DNA from: Spinacia oleracea
Taxonomy: Eukaryota > Streptophyta > Magnoliopsida > Caryophyllales > Amaranthaceae
Reading direction: 5' to 3'
Assembly (NCBI RefSeq): GCF_020520425.1
Contig: NC_079488.1
Span: forward strand, 90,439,285 to 90,503,284
Length of the DNA: 64,000 nt
In this document: positions 10,755-23,480 of the stretch, one piece after another
Layout of the letters: each line of letters starts with the position of its first letter
How positions within the stretch are numbered: the first letter of the stretch is position 1
Program-made: the position numbers and the translations under genes
Notes under the pieces: generated by a model
The model's input: the letters and a program-made list of their open reading frames with translations, nothing else
Database searches by the model: none
What the model was told of the DNA's origin: nothing

Positions 10755-11885
10755 TGCAATTCTTTGATGTTATTTTGAATGTTCCCTTGAAAAGTTGATA
10801 TGTATCTTTTTTTTTAATGATGTAAGGGTGGTATCACACCAACTTTGATTTTGATCATGGATGCCTTGATTTTTTTTTTGGTTTTTGAAACCTATTTTTT
10901 TTATACTTGAACTCTTTATTTCTTAAAAGATATGATCTCTATTATAGATAGTTCATGATATTTTGCAGTGCTCTTTCTTTTGTTCTAAATTTGAGATTTT
11001 CATTATGAAATCCATATGCATGGCAATGAAAATATGAAATATAGGATTGGTTAATTTGGCATGTAAGTTTAAGTCGAGATAATCTTTTCATGTTAGTCGT
11101 CTTTATCAACTATGGGCTTAGTGGGCTTCTATATAAGCGGTGCTCATCTAGAAGATAATGGATTTGAATTCTTGGCTCCTACCAGGCTACCACACACCAA
11201 AATGTCTTACGTGCTATAAAACTATCAAAGCCTGGTTTGTCATTTTTTCATATATCTTGTACATTCACCTTTAAATACAGTGATGGTTAACATTACATGT
11301 CTCAGTTATTTTCCGGTTTTACCAATTCGTAAAATGACAGCTAAAGGCATTATATTGATTGTGGCTCCAGTATTTATTAGGACTCTATACAACTTGACTT
11401 TATCGAATTCAGCATTTACATACAAAGCTTTAGTGTGTAAGTTACCGATTATAGCATTCCTAAAGATTTGTTCATGATAAGTGCCTCCTGAGATGGGGCT
11501 AGGGAGTCAACAATAGTTTTATTAGTGTTAGTTTTATTAAGCATGTTATATAAACCATAAGGTGAAAGTGTGGGTGGGTGCCGGCCCCGATGGTGGTGGT
11601 GTTGGTTTTGTTGGGTCATTTTCACAAACACCTTAGCTGCATCCCTTGCTTCACCTATTTCATAGACTAAAGAAAAAAACAGAAGTGGAGAAAGATGGTG
11701 GGACAACCCTTGTTCTGATAGTATGCCGCGTAGCTCCTCCTTTATGTTTCTTCGTCTTCTTCCTTTACTCAAACTCTACATAGTTAATTACTTCCTTTAC
11801 TCTCCTAACACATAACCGCTAATTCCAATAGCGGTTTTGTAAACCGTCATTTAAATTGGCGGTTTATTTTTAAACCGGAAAAAAG
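10755..11885. other. No gene seen
   Basis: AT-rich intergenic DNA. The longest frames are short or lack an ATG (for example the minus frame 11449-11772 opens with TTG). A small inverted motif with GCGGTTT / AAACCG lies at about 11830-11875, beside the following MULE. Confidence 0.5.
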
Positions 11886-13245
11886 GATTTTTCATGAAAT
11901 GCCCATGAGATTTCTCCAAACGCACCAAATACACATGCGCGTTTTAAATCACATAATATACCCCTATTTTTTTTTTTAAAAAAATGCACCAATTGCACCA
12001 AATGCCCTTAAATATCTTTAATGACTAACGACCGTTAACTCCATTAGTATTAACCTCTAATTGCCTCTAATAAACTCTAGCTAACAAATACAATTGAATT
12101 TGAAGCCCAAAACTAAAGAACAATAAATCTGAAAATTGAAGAACAAAACCCATAAAATTGAAGAAGATAATATGAAATTTTTGAGAGTTTAATTCCTAAA
12201 ATAAAAAAAATCTAAACTACAAATTCGAATTCGAGTGGCTCTATTCTCTCTCTAATATACCTAAATTCTGCTGTTTTTCGCCCCTTGCTGCTACTACTAC
12301 TATGCTAAGCTCACAAAGAACCCAACTCCAAAATCTAAAATTTGGAAACCAACGAAAATCAAAATCTGAAAAACATAAAACAAATCATGCTGCGCTATAT
12401 TCTCTATCTCCTTTAATCGCAGTTGCTCCCTCGAATCAAAAAGAAGAACATAAATGCTGAAGAACGAATTCGAGAACGAAGTTCTGATTTGTATTGGGCG
12501 AGGTAGAATAGCAGCAGTTGCGATTAGGATAGAGAATAACACATAGTAGTTAGAATTAGATTAGAGAATCTGAAACAATTCGTAGATTAGAATGAATTTC
12601 GTTTTTAGATTTTAATTTCTTTTCCGATTTTGTTTTCTTAATTTCGTTCTTGGGGCTGAGTTCTTCTGCCGGAAGAGATAGCAGCAGTAGCAGCAAATAG
12701 CCGAGTAGAATAGCAACGATTGGCATTAGAGTAGAGAGGGACTGTAATCGAATTTGTAGTTGAGAATTTAGGAATCAAACTCTCAAATTTCAGATTATCT
12801 TTTCCAATTTTTCTAGTTTATTTTGTTCTTCATTTCCAGGTTTATTTTGTTCTTCATTTTCAGATTATCAAACTCTCCAATTTTTCTGCAGTGCTATTCA
12901 CGATTTCAATTCACTCGAAAATCTAGGTTCGAATATTTGGGGGTTTGGGTTAGCAATTGACGTGAGATTGAGAGGAGAGAGGAGAGTGAGAGGAGAGAGG
13001 GGATTTAGAGTCAATTAGGGTTCATTAGGTGTTAATTAGGATTAATTAGGCTCATCAACAGTTAATTAGGGTTAAATTAAGATTAGTTAGATTAATTAAG
13101 AGTTAATGTTAACGGAGTTAGACTTCCGTTAAGTCTAGAGGCATTTGGTGCAAATAAATTTAAGTAGGGGTATATTATGTGATTTGAAACGCACATGTGT
13201 ATTTGGTACGTTTCGTGAAACTTCATGGGTATTTTATGAAAAACT
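11886..13245. mobile_element. Mutator-like element (long TIR, non-autonomous), about 1.36 kb
   Basis: The left end (TTTTTCATGAAATGCCCATG...) and the reverse complement of the right end (TTTTTCATAAAATACCCATG...) match over roughly 150-190 bp, including CACCAAATACACATG and CACATAATATACCCCT. Terminal repeats of this length point to a MULE. I could not settle the 9-bp target duplication because both flanks are A-rich. The interior has no transposase and is itself partly inverted (12230-12300 against 12670-12770). It lies about 0.37 kb upstream of the CASPL5A start codon, so it may affect that promoter. Confidence 0.65.
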
Positions 13246-13618
13246 AAAAAAAATTATTTTGTTAATCTTGCTTACGTGGGCGGTGGAGTATTAACCTAAA
13301 TTGTGACAATTTTAAAATTTTACCGTCTTTCAATATTATTACCGGAAATCACTTCAGAATAGAGTGCTCAAATTTCCCTGTCTTGTTCGAGTTGTTCCTT
13401 TATTATTATTGAAGACTGAAGATTACAAGTAAACTTTACCAAATACTTGCAGACCACTATAGAAAAAAGAGAAAAAAGGTACCCGTATTCCTAAATTCTC
13501 TTAAAAACCCAACAATATTCTTCAAATTTTTTCGAATTAATCACCATTTTGATCGGAAATTTTGATTAGATTTCATCAACAATCAATTAATCTTCATCGT
13601 TTATTCATTATCGTTAAA

Positions 13619-16600
13619 ATGAGTCACCCGGCGGTTCACCCGGTGGACGTGCTACCGGAGCCACCAGCTGATAACGCCGCCGCCGCTGCAGCGCCAAGAG
13701 TTCGAATGAAGGATTTTCCGGGAGTGGCGGGGTCCCCATGTGGGCTATTTTTGCGTCTCGCGCAATCCTTCTTTGCCATTGGAGCTTGTCTTGTTATGGC
13801 AACTACCAGTGATTTCCCCTCCGTCTCAGCTTTCTGGTGATTTTTTCAATCATTAGTTCTTCTGATTATTATTGCTGATTTGCTGTTAATTACTCAACAA
13901 TGGATTTATTTTTGTTGATTAAATAATGGGGTAGATTTGACTTTTTGTGGGTATTTGTTAAAATTGAAGTTGTCGGGTTTTGATTTAGGTTTGTAATTGT
14001 AAGTTTCTGGGTTTTGTGTGAGTTACCATTGTTTAGTAGTTGCATTTTACCTGATTTGCATGTTGCATTTATGTAATTGGTATTGTGGAGGGAGCTTGTG
14101 GGGTGGGAGGAGAAGGGAGTGAGAAATCAGCTTATCAACTGTTGATGTTGCTTGATGAATGCGTTTTATTGGCCATGGGTTCTTGGTTAAAGTGAGTTGA
14201 TTTCGTGTTTTCTCAAGGAAATGCGTTCTATTATTTGCAATTCTGCTATTTGGGGTTGAGGTTTATCCTGTGATTATCTATACCGGTGGTTTTGTTATAA
14301 TTTGAGAAATGACTGTCTGTCATAGTGTCATCCCTTCACACCTTACGGCTTCGCCTGTAGTTAAGTGGAAAGTATCATGTAATGCTGCTGCTGGGAACTT
14401 GAGAGAAATTGTGAAACTATTTTATTACACTTTGTGTGGAAAAGGATGAATGTAGTCATTGTAGTGAATCAAACTGGTGAAGTTTTGTGCTTATTATGGA
14501 CGACGAACAGTTACCAATGGTGCACATTTACAGCACCTTTTTTAAAAATTGGGAAGGTGAGGTGTGATGAATTGAGCTTTCAAGGTTGTCTTAAAAGGTA
14601 GATTAGTCCAAGAAAGCTTGTAGTTTTCTTTGAAGGCATATGCTCAGGAGGGTACTGACTAGGTTATGGGGGGTGGGGGGGTTCTAGAAAGGAAAAAGAA
14701 CTAATGCCGTTACATATAACCTATTAAAGATTGTATTGCTTTTACAGTAAATTTTCAGTACACTTCAGAACCTTGATTTACATGACTTCATAGCGTAACT
14801 TATGCATGAGTTCTCATCTTCTACATTTTTGTATTAATGTCAAGTGTTTATTTGTGCTCCCAGCTTCCTTGTTGCAGCGTCTGGCTTACAAATCTTATGG
14901 AGTCTTTCATTGGTGGTGTTGGACATTTATGCTATATCAGTGAAGCGTAAATTTTGCAAGCGTGGAGCGCTCATTTTGTTTACTGCTGGTGATATGGTAT
15001 GATGAATTTTCTACGTTTAAGTGTCACGATTCCAAAGGCATCTTGCGTTTGTTTACTTGATGAGTGTTAGAAATTTCTAATAGAAGTTCATGTCCAAACT
15101 CTACTAGAGGCATGTACAATTTATTTCGCTATCCCCTTGTGATAACCCATAGAACCATCAATAACCACTTTTTGGAATGGTCTATGTTTTTGTGGAATAA
15201 CAATTATGAGATTATGTGTCTGAACTAGAATATTCATCTTCTAGGGAGTTATGTTTACTAAATTGTATAGAGAGATGTTTCTAACATGCATTATGTAATA
15301 GTAGTCTCAAATATTCTTCTTATCATATTCTCATCTCTTATGCGAACAAAAGTTAATCTTCAACTCCCAAGGTTTGGTGGCTAGTAAAACCTATAGAAGT
15401 TATTTTGGTTTGTTGTCATAGAAGTGATGTTCGCTAGGTTTGGGTTTTCCATTGCAAGAGATATTGGTATTCCTAAGCTTATTCTAGATTGGATTGCTTA
15501 TGGGTCATATCTCTAACTCAAAAGACGAATTAGGATCTTGGTGTCTTGATGAAGCTCAAAATGCGGTGGTTGCTTTTGCATGAGTACTAAAAAGTTCTTA
15601 TATGCACTATCAACTTTTATTTAGTTCTATTGTGGGTATTAACTTTTCAATATTTTTAGATGATTGCCCATTAATAGTCCGATTTTTTCACCATACATAT
15701 ACTTACTCTGTTCTTTTCTAGTTGACGCACTTTATTTTTCCACGCATATTAAGAAACGGTGACAAAGGAAGGTACTAGACAATAATACCCCAACCCACTA
15801 ACACACTACCCATGTACCCCACATACCCATATAAGGGTTGAATTAGAAATATACATTACATAACTTACCAAAATATGAAGTGTGTCAATTAAAAAGAATT
15901 TTCCAAAAAGTAAAGTGTGTTAACTAAAAAAGAACGAAGGAAGTATTATTCCCACCTTTTTAATGGCTTCCCATTTCCCAACATTAGAATTTACTATAAT
16001 TAAAAGAGGAGAGAGAAACCCCAAATTTTCTCCTTAATTTTCTTCTCTCTTTCAGACCGCGAAAGGTTATTTTTTATTTTAAAGTAATTGTTTTATGTAT
16101 TGTGTGGCACAGTTTTCTAGAGACTCTTAAAAAATCGAAGACTAAAAAGTTACGTGAGCCTTCCATAGTCCCCTTTCTTCTTTTTTTTCTTCTCAAAAAG
16201 GCTTTTAATTTCAGTATGATTACTATTTTATCCCTTTGTGACAACAAGTAATACTATTTTGATATATTTTCATACAGAAAATAAGTACCACAAAAAAAAA
16301 TAAAAAATTGTGTGCCTTGCCTAAGAAAGGATGTGCACCTTCGCCTTGGCTTTCGCACCTTGGTAAGCCTCGCCTTTTACAATAAGATTCCCATCGTTCA
16401 GAATGTATGAAATAATCCAACGTTCTCTTCCCTAATAGTTGGTTATAATAGATCTTTCTACCTTATTTTTTTTATTTGCTTTAACAAAACTATTCAAGTA
16501 TCACTTAATCAAGCAAGTTACTTTTATTCTGTAACAGTATTGCTTGATTCTATGATACAAAATCACGCAATTATCTTACAATCAAGCAAGTTTGGTGGAA

Positions 16601-17404
16601 TTGTCATGAGGAATTACAGTCTGTTGAACTACTTGTATACATCTTTAAAGGTGGAATCTGATTAATATGGGTTGGAAAATTGGTCAGATTATTGGTGTGC
16701 AAATTTCCTTGCCATTGAAGTATGATTTCTTCAATTTTTTTTGGTTTTGGCTGCTTGGCCTATTATATTATATTGTACTACGAGTATACAACTATCAAAG
16801 AAAGGTTCTGAGTCCTGTCTAAGTTTTTTTTTGCCTCATGTTTTGCGGTTATGTGAAGCAACGTTGTATTGTATGTGGTCATACCTGACATACCCCTATC
16901 CCAGTGTACCTCTCTTGAGGTTCTGGCGTCCTGCCTTAAATGTTTTTTGCCTCATATTTTGGGTTGATTGGTGATGATGACGTGGTCAGTTTTCTCATTC
17001 AAAGACTCTTGCTTGAAAACCGTTGATTGGTCTACAGTTTACTATATTCCAACTAACCATTGTTCAAAATTGTGAAACATCTGTTTTATGCAGAAAGTTT
17101 ATTGCCTTGTCTTTCCTTCCCCCCCCCCCCCCCCCCCCCCCCAATTCTTTCTATGCAGATTTCAAGGTTGCTCATAAATCATAATTCAACTTTTATTTTG
17201 TTCGTGTTACAGATCACTTCTACGCTCATATTTTCTGCCGCCTGTGCGTCCGCCGGTATCACTGTCCTCATTGACAACGATCTGCAGAGCTGTTCCAAGA
17301 ACCACTGTGTTCAGTTTGAAACCTCGACAGGCATGGCTTTTATGACTTGGTTTTTTTGTTTACCTTCTTTTCTACTGAATTTCTTGTCATTGAATTCTCA
17401 ATGA
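13619..17404 (+). CDS. CASPL5A: CASP-like protein, subfamily 5A (three exons)
   Basis: Four-span membrane protein of the Casparian-strip membrane protein-like (MARVEL-related) family, expected at the plasma membrane. Exons: 13619-13836 (donor CTG|GTGATT), 14864-14996 (acceptor CCCAG|CTT, donor ATG|GTATGA) and 17213-17404 (acceptor TTACAG|ATC, stop TGA), giving 180 residues. The N-terminus has SHPAVHPV, then [10 protein letters not shown], the 5A signature. Membrane segments are at about 42-61, 72-96, 108-137 and 158-178. The family's conserved arginine in segment 1 (R46, LRLAQ) and aspartate in segment 3 (D116, AGDM) are present. [13 protein letters not shown] near the end matches the subfamily. 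The upstream in-frame extension has no ATG. Intron 2 (2.2 kb) holds a Stowaway MITE and a poly-C run. Biochemical role within subfamily 5 is not established. Confidence 0.87.
15706..15943. mobile_element. Stowaway-type MITE, 238 bp, in CASPL5A intron 2
   Basis: Left end CTCTGTTCTTTTCTAGTTGA pairs with the inverted right end CTTCCTTCGTTCTTTTTTAG, and TA flanks both sides. The arms are diverged, so it is older than the MITE at 1620-1878. Confidence 0.75.
17119..17142 (+). repeat. Poly-C run, 24 bases
   Basis: An uninterrupted run of C about 70 bases before the CASPL5A exon 3 acceptor. Length may be imprecise in the assembly. Confidence 0.9.
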
Positions 17405-19426
17405 CAAATACATGGGTAGTCCGTCCATTCATGCCCGGGTCATAGGTGTATAGCTCTTATGTATATTGTGTTGAATATGTTATTTTAAAAAGGATACAGT
17501 TGTGAGGGTGTTTTGTTTAGTTTTCATGCAAGTTGAAGGTAATCACTTGTCTTGGACTTGTAGTGCCCTTTAGTGCTTTAGTATAGATGCTATGGAACTA
17601 ATGGAAGATATGTCCATTCTCTGTGAAATGAGATTCTGAAAGTTACTTGTGTGCAAGAAGGCTTTCAATCACGAACTAGATCAGTGTTATACAAACAAAT
17701 ATTGATTTTGTTGAACTTGGTCATGATCCAGATTGATTTTTTCCCCCAGTTTCTTATTATTTAATAGTTCTCTTGGGATAATGAGAGGCAGTAAAACAGG
17801 TATCCACTAGAAGTGCAAATGTTACATTTGTCCTCCTATCACATGTATTAGCATTAACGAAACTTCAAGGGACATACCGGGTCGAGATTGGTGGTGAATG
17901 CTAGAAACTCTCGACTCTCTCGTGTCCTTTTAGTTTCTGTGTATTGTTTTTGTTTCAACTTATCCAATGCCAAAAGCAGTAGCGGAGTAGCGGACATCTG
18001 TAACTATGTAAGGATTACTATATCAATAAATCATCCAAAATTCAGGTGCAAAGTTTGAATAGATGATCTCCATCTGTTCAAATTTGGGAAATCAACGTTT
18101 TCTTTAATTTGTTTGATATCAAATTTTATTCTTTAACTTTAGGTTATGCAAAGTATCAAAGTAATTTCTTAAGTTACTTTGTAGTTGTATTTCTTGTTTA
18201 TTAGTATTGGCGATGAATGCTAGAAACTCAGTGGTATTAGCAACCACTTTGTATAAGACAACAAAAACAACCAACCTCTGGTGGTGCTGCAATTCCCGCG
18301 ATTGCAGGGTGGATTCTGCGTCATAGAGGCTGCTTTAAGGTTAACACCGATACCTGTATCATTGCGGGCATGACGCATGCTCTTTTTGTGTATCTGCTGC
18401 ACAAAAATTGACTGTCAGGTGGAGCATGGAACATGTTTCAGCTGAACCTGCTACCGCTACTGCTAGGCGGCGAGCTGTCAAATTGCAAATTATAGTAGCC
18501 GCGGCCAAGCGAAATCCGTTTCCTGTTGCACTTGACAAAAGAGCTAAAGCTATGCTTTTGGATTGAGAGGCTTCGCTAACTCGAAGCGCCCCGCTATGAC
18601 TATGAGAATATCTAGAAGACTTTTCTATGTTTTATAAATAATAATGTCATTTTTCTAACTTTTAACCACAACCCTCTTAAGCTTATTCTTAACTAATTTT
18701 GGTGCACCACTAGGATCTTTGAGGGCGAGGATTTCCTTCTCTTAAAGACGTGGCATGTACAGTTGAGATTGGTTGCCCCGAGAAGTTTCGCTCTAATAAG
18801 GTCCTTTTCCTTACCTTAAAAACATATACGAGTATATGTTCCAACTCTATTTGGAATCAGTAAAAGCTTTGATCCCATTTATCTTACCCTGAGAACTAGC
18901 AGGTGTAAAGTGTAAACCCATCATTGAATTTGTTTTCATGCATGGCATACCTCAGCAGCTAATTCCCATTGAGGTATATCCTTCATATTTGTAAATGTTT
19001 CTTCACAAGCTATAACTACCAATCTACAATATCCCTTATCCACATATACGGGGTATAAAATAATAAGCCTAGGGTTACGATGAGGCAAGATTTGTGCACA
19101 ACAATACACCGTCACTTGGGTTTGGAAGAAGGAAATGAAATATGAACTGTTTCGGGAATGAAACAAGTAGTCTCAACGAGGCTTAATTGGTGGATGAGGA
19201 AGACCTTGCTTGAATTGTGTTGAATTTGACTATACCTACACACAAGACACGTTGACAAGCTTTGGTTGATCTGAGGATATCCCCTTCGACGCCTAAGTCA
19301 GTTGATGGTTTCACGTAATAAAGATCTTACTATGTTTAGGTGTGTGTGAAGGCAATAAATGGATATACGTTGGAAAATACCACATATCGACATATATAGT
19401 GTTTGTTGACAAAGGCGGGTGGGTCT
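17405..19426. other. CASPL5A 3' side and repeat-derived DNA; no intact gene
   Basis: The first few hundred bases should include the CASPL5A 3' UTR. Beyond that, short frames such as 18936-19166 (-) have no similarity I recognise. A possible LINE RNase H scrap is listed separately. Confidence 0.5.
18277..18411 (+). pseudogene. Possible LINE RNase H-like (RVT_3) remnant
   Basis: The frame reads SGGAAIPAIAGWILRHRGCF, then KVNTDTCI, resembling the W-x-P-x-x-G-x-x-KVNTDAS start of the RNase H-like domain of plant non-LTR elements. A neighbouring frame at about 18428-18566 (from ATG: MEHVSAEPATATARRRAVKL) could be the next part after a frameshift. Short and weak; it may be chance. Confidence 0.25.
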
Positions 19427-21835
19427 TGTTGATGCACCCCCACTAGTTGTTAATCACGGGGGCACACACAAGTGATAATATTTTTCTCCACTTGACTCAA
19501 TCCTATGGTACTACACCATGTATAGGGTAAGTAAGGGGTCGAACTCTCGGGGATCAAGTGTAGGGTTATGAATAATACAAACAATATAATTCACGCGGAA
19601 AAACCATAAAGCCAGGAATCCAAATAAAATGCCACATAGTCAATTAGCATAATTTAGGTTATATACTATGTGATGCGTGCCTTCCCTAGCTGCTCCCGAA
19701 CCGAATAAGAACAAGTCTTTAGAGCTCCAAGTGTCGCCCCTCTGTATAAAGTCCACGACACGTTCGGATCCGCCTTAAGTTCAACCATCTAGGATATTAC
19801 TAAGGTTTATGCACTCGGGTTAGGCTATAAACTATGTGAGGGCTAGCCTCATATTTATAGAGTAGGAAATAAGGAATTTGAGTCCCACTAGGAAAACAAT
19901 TACCAATCCTTCTTAACCAATTAGAATTATACCTAATTAATCCAATTCTAGTAGGACTAGGAAAACTAAACTTAACACCCAAGTTACTTGGCGACTAAGT
20001 AATCGGACAAGGCTAAGACGCACGCTTATACGCAGCCACGAGGCCCACGATTGGCGCGCGCCTGACCAGGCCCAAGAGTGCCTTGCATTCGGCCTTTGGC
20101 CCGTTTTCTTGGTGCGGCTTGGTTGCTGCTCGCCCACGGTCCTGCCGCGGCCCCACTGCACTGCCTGGCCCATCGCACACGGCTAGGAGCTGGTGCTGGG
20201 CTTCGCACCCAGTGATGTGCGCTCGGCCTTTTGCTTGTCGAGCGATGGGCCGGCTCGCTTGCCGGCTTGTCGCTCGTCGAGCTTCCGATTCGTTTTTCGA
20301 TTCCGGAATCTAGTTTCGTTTCGAACAAATATTTACGTTTCCGTTAATATTTCCGATTCCGGAAATAATTTCCTATTCCGACAATATTTCCGATTCCGTA
20401 AATATTTCAGTTTCCGGCAATATTTCCGATTCCGACAATACTTCTATTTCCGATAATATTTTCCGATACGAACCATGTTTCCGTTTCCGGCAACATCTAC
20501 GACTTGGATAATATTTATATTTCCGTTATGAACCATATTTCCGTTTCCGGCAATATCTTCATTTCCGGAATATTCTTTACTTTGCCTTTTGACGATTTCA
20601 AGCTCCCACTGGAAACGAGATACGTCATTTCCGATTGATCATAAATAGAGTACTTAATGAATAATATATTCACTTAAATACTTGATCCGTTCACGTGCTA
20701 TTTGTGTGACCCTACGGGTTCAGTCAAGAGTAAGTTGTGCATTAATGTTATTAACTCCACTTGAACTGAAGCGGCCTCTAGCTAGGCATTCAGTTCACTT
20801 GATCTCATTGAATTATTAACTTGTTAATTAATACTGAACCTCATTTATTAGACTTATCATTAAATGCAAAATTGGACCAAGGGCATTATTTCCTTCAGTC
20901 TCCCACTTGTCCTTAGGGACAAGTGTGCATTTCCTAATTCATTTGTCGCTTGATGCCTGCTCATGAACATAAGGTAAGAGTAGTCATCCTCATTATGTCC
21001 AGAGGTATTTCTTGGTTTCAGAGTTCAACTGATCAAATAAACAGATAATCATAGCATATGATTCTTCTGAGCACGGCCATGCATTTTTCAGTTTCTAGCT
21101 CTCCGAGTGGCCTTGTACAACTTTCGGCACCTCATCCCGATTTATGGGAGGACAATCCCAATCTTGTGATCTTGAGGCTAGACTTCGTTTGATAGGTGAT
21201 TACCTGAGCGTTGCCGTTATAGTCTCCTTTTACGGTGTGACGCTTGACAACGTCAAAGTAACCAGTTCTCAAACAAGTAATCTCAAATCACTCAGGTATT
21301 GAGGATTAGTGTCTAATAATGTAATGAAATATACTTATGACATATTTTCATCTCTTACAGTAAAGTTTCATAGGTCTGTCCGATACTAATCTTATCAAGT
21401 AAGTATCTATGCAAATGATTGCGACATTGCCATATTCACATAGTTCAAGAAACAGAACTACTAGTCATCTTGCATTCTAGTCGTCTAGCATTTTCTATGC
21501 GTCCACCTTTATAGAAAACTTCCGACCAGGGACCATTTTCAACTTTTGACATTCAACTTCACTTGATAGACATTTCTTAGTCACAAGACTGGTCCTGAAT
21601 ATATTGTCAAATTGAAAGGACTCATCATTTAATACTAAACCAAGATTAAATAGAACATGAAAATATATTTTTCATATATGATAAGTGTTCAACCCCAATG
21701 TTTTACAATCATGAGCCTCTAACCCATCTTTAAAACAACTAATGGAATTCAAAACTATGTTTGACTTCCAGTGCCACAATGTGAGTGTTGCTTCTCACTT
21801 GTTGCATAGGTTTAGTTATCACTTGCCAGACTCAT
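19427..21835 (-). mobile_element. Ty1-Copia LTR fossil: one LTR plus about 0.9 kb of interior
   Basis: Read on the minus strand, a polypurine tract GTGGGAGAC is followed by an LTR starting TGAAGGAAATAATGCC at 20897 and running to about 19427. The left edge is inferred from a TG/CA end and is uncertain. The interior (20898-21835) is the non-coding 3' part of such elements. There is no second LTR and no pol, so this is a broken, truncated copy. The 20030-20280 part is GC-rich and gives chance open frames. Confidence 0.6.
20280..20600. repeat. Degenerate TTCCGATTCCGG-type short repeat array within the LTR
   Basis: Some 14-16 irregular copies of a TTTCCGATTCCGGNAATA-like unit occur in tandem. 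It is part of the Copia LTR (U3 side). Regular phasing is loose, so this looks like slippage-driven growth. Confidence 0.65.
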
Positions 21836-21885
21836 AATCTTACGCTAACGGCAGGTTAACGCCCGTTAACTTTGAGGGCAGTTTA

Positions 21886-22668
21886 TGATATTTTTTTGAT
21901 TTTCATATAATTTTTTAAAAAAAATGCATTACACTCTTAACCTACAATAGTTAATAAATAAATAAATAAATTACACTGAAATGTGTTTTATACGACCATA
22001 CCCAAACAAAAAGCAAAAAAAATTATTTTTTATTTTATGTAAAAAAAGTGCTAAAAAAGTGGGTCCAACAAAATTACTTATAAACCCTAAATATCTCTAT
22101 CTATCTATCTATTAATATATATTAAAAGATACACCAGAAATGACACGTGTCACATCCTGTTGAGTCCTTAATATATTTTTTTATTTTTTTTTAAAAATTA
22201 ATTTAAGAATCTTTTAAAATATCTGATTTCCTAATTCTTTTTCTTATTCTTTCCTTCTTTTTCATATAATAGAAGTATATATGAAAAAATAAATTATGAT
22301 TTCATGTATAACGACAAAGATAAAAAAAAATATACATTATTACTGATTTGAAGAACATATATGTTAGGAATGAAAAAAACCACAGTTTTTTTCTGACATT
22401 TTTGTTTCTATAATATACGTAGTAAGCTATTACAAAAACTCAGTAAAAGAAAAATAGCAAAATATTTTTTGATTTTCATATAAAATTTTCAAAAAATTGC
22501 ATTATACTCTTAACCTACAATAGTTAATAAATAAATAAACAAATTACACTGAAATGTGTTATTATACGACCATACCCAAACAAAAAACAATTATTTATTT
22601 TTTATTTTACGTAAAACAAGGGGTAAAATGTGGGTCCAACAAAATTACTTATAAACCTGAAAGCCTGT
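21886..22668. repeat. About 205-bp direct repeat, copies at 21886-22093 and 22460-22668
   Basis: Both copies run from TTTTGATTTTCATATAA through CTCTTAACCTACAATAGTTA and GTGGGTCCAACAAAATTACT. They differ mainly in small indels. The first copy ends exactly where the Helitron begins; the second lies inside the Helitron. Confidence 0.85.
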
Positions 22669-23031
22669 TATATACACAATCTAGAAAATATGATTATAAC
22701 TGGTATGGTTATCAAATCAATATCATATCCAAAATTTTGGATAGATCGAGGGTACGGGTATGGTTACGGTTGCAGATATTATTCAATTCCAAAAGAAAAT
22801 GACATCGAATAATTGTCTGATAAGTTTTTTTTCTTATATTTTCTCAACTTAATTATTTTTGTCGAAACCCTAAACTCCTAAAATCGCATTAATCACTTTA
22901 CAATCCAAATAAATAATAATAATTTTCTGAAATTTTTCCAACAATCGTTGATAAAAATTGATTTTATTTTATTAAAAACTTAGAACATAATAAAAATGTC
23001 TTATCCGTGCGTTGCACTGGATCTAACCTAG
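22094..23031 (+). mobile_element. Non-autonomous Helitron, 0.94 kb
   Basis: The 5' end is TC followed by TCTATCTATCTATTAATATA and ATTAAAAG, a common plant Helitron start. The 3' end has a small hairpin CCGTGCGTTGCACTGG and then CTAG, with the expected host A before and T after. There is no Rep/helicase gene. It includes a copy of its own left flank. Confidence 0.7.
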
Positions 23032-23125
23032 TTTAATGATATTGCACTGGATCGAAACTTGATGGGCGTTTGGTGAATTATGCCAAAACTCGGGGGTATT
23101 TCATGAATAATCCGCAATTTTAAAA

Positions 23126-23480
23126 GGAAATTTGGTAATATTAATCCAACATTTGGTTGATTTTCTTTTATTAATCTCATCTACGACATATTTTTTAATA
23201 ATCTCACACTTATACCCAACGAATTTTATTGGGCTTAAGGGACATGTTACCGGTGAAAAGTAAACGAGATATCAGTTGATGATGATGACTGAATATATCG
23301 AGGGAGAAGAGATAGAGTACTGACATTTAGGGACATATTACCGCTTACAAAAATTTATGACCTGTTGGGCCCAATAAAAGTCGTAGGGTAGTAAATGTTG
23401 CTTATTAAAATATGTGTCGTATGACTTAATAAAAGAAAATCGACCAAAGGTTGGATATATTAATATTACTAAATTTTCCA
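23126..23480. mobile_element. Foldback (palindromic) element, about 355 bp
   Basis: The left arm starting GGAAATTTGGTAATATTAA and the inverted right arm starting GGAAAATTTAGTAATATTAA match over about 130 bp, including GATTTTCTTTTATTAA and TTTTATTGGGC, around a centre of about 70 bp. It could be a MITE; no clear target duplication was found. Confidence 0.7.

Larger units (their letters stand above)
21840..23122. mobile_element. Possible MULE remnant containing a Helitron
   Basis: The right edge (23043-23122), inverted, reads GGATTATTCATGAAATACCC, then GAGTTTTGGC and CACCAAACGCCC, closely resembling the TIR of the MULE at 11886. The left edge has TTAACGCCCGTTAAC and GGGCAGTTTATGA, which fits more weakly. 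The interior is largely occupied by a Helitron. Target duplication not found. Confidence 0.4.

Noticed and set aside
11449-11772. 107-codon minus-strand open frame
   Set aside because: It opens with TTG, not ATG; the first ATG leaves only a histidine-rich half. No family recognised and no exon signals.
16223-16420. Minus-strand frame in CASPL5A intron 2
   Set aside because: Short repeat-like reading in an intron; no conserved motif I can support.
18936-19166. 76-codon minus-strand frame
   Set aside because: No ATG-supported exon structure or recognised motif; intergenic.
20026-20328. Overlapping open frames in GC-rich DNA
   Set aside because: They arise from base composition within a Copia LTR; low-complexity translation.
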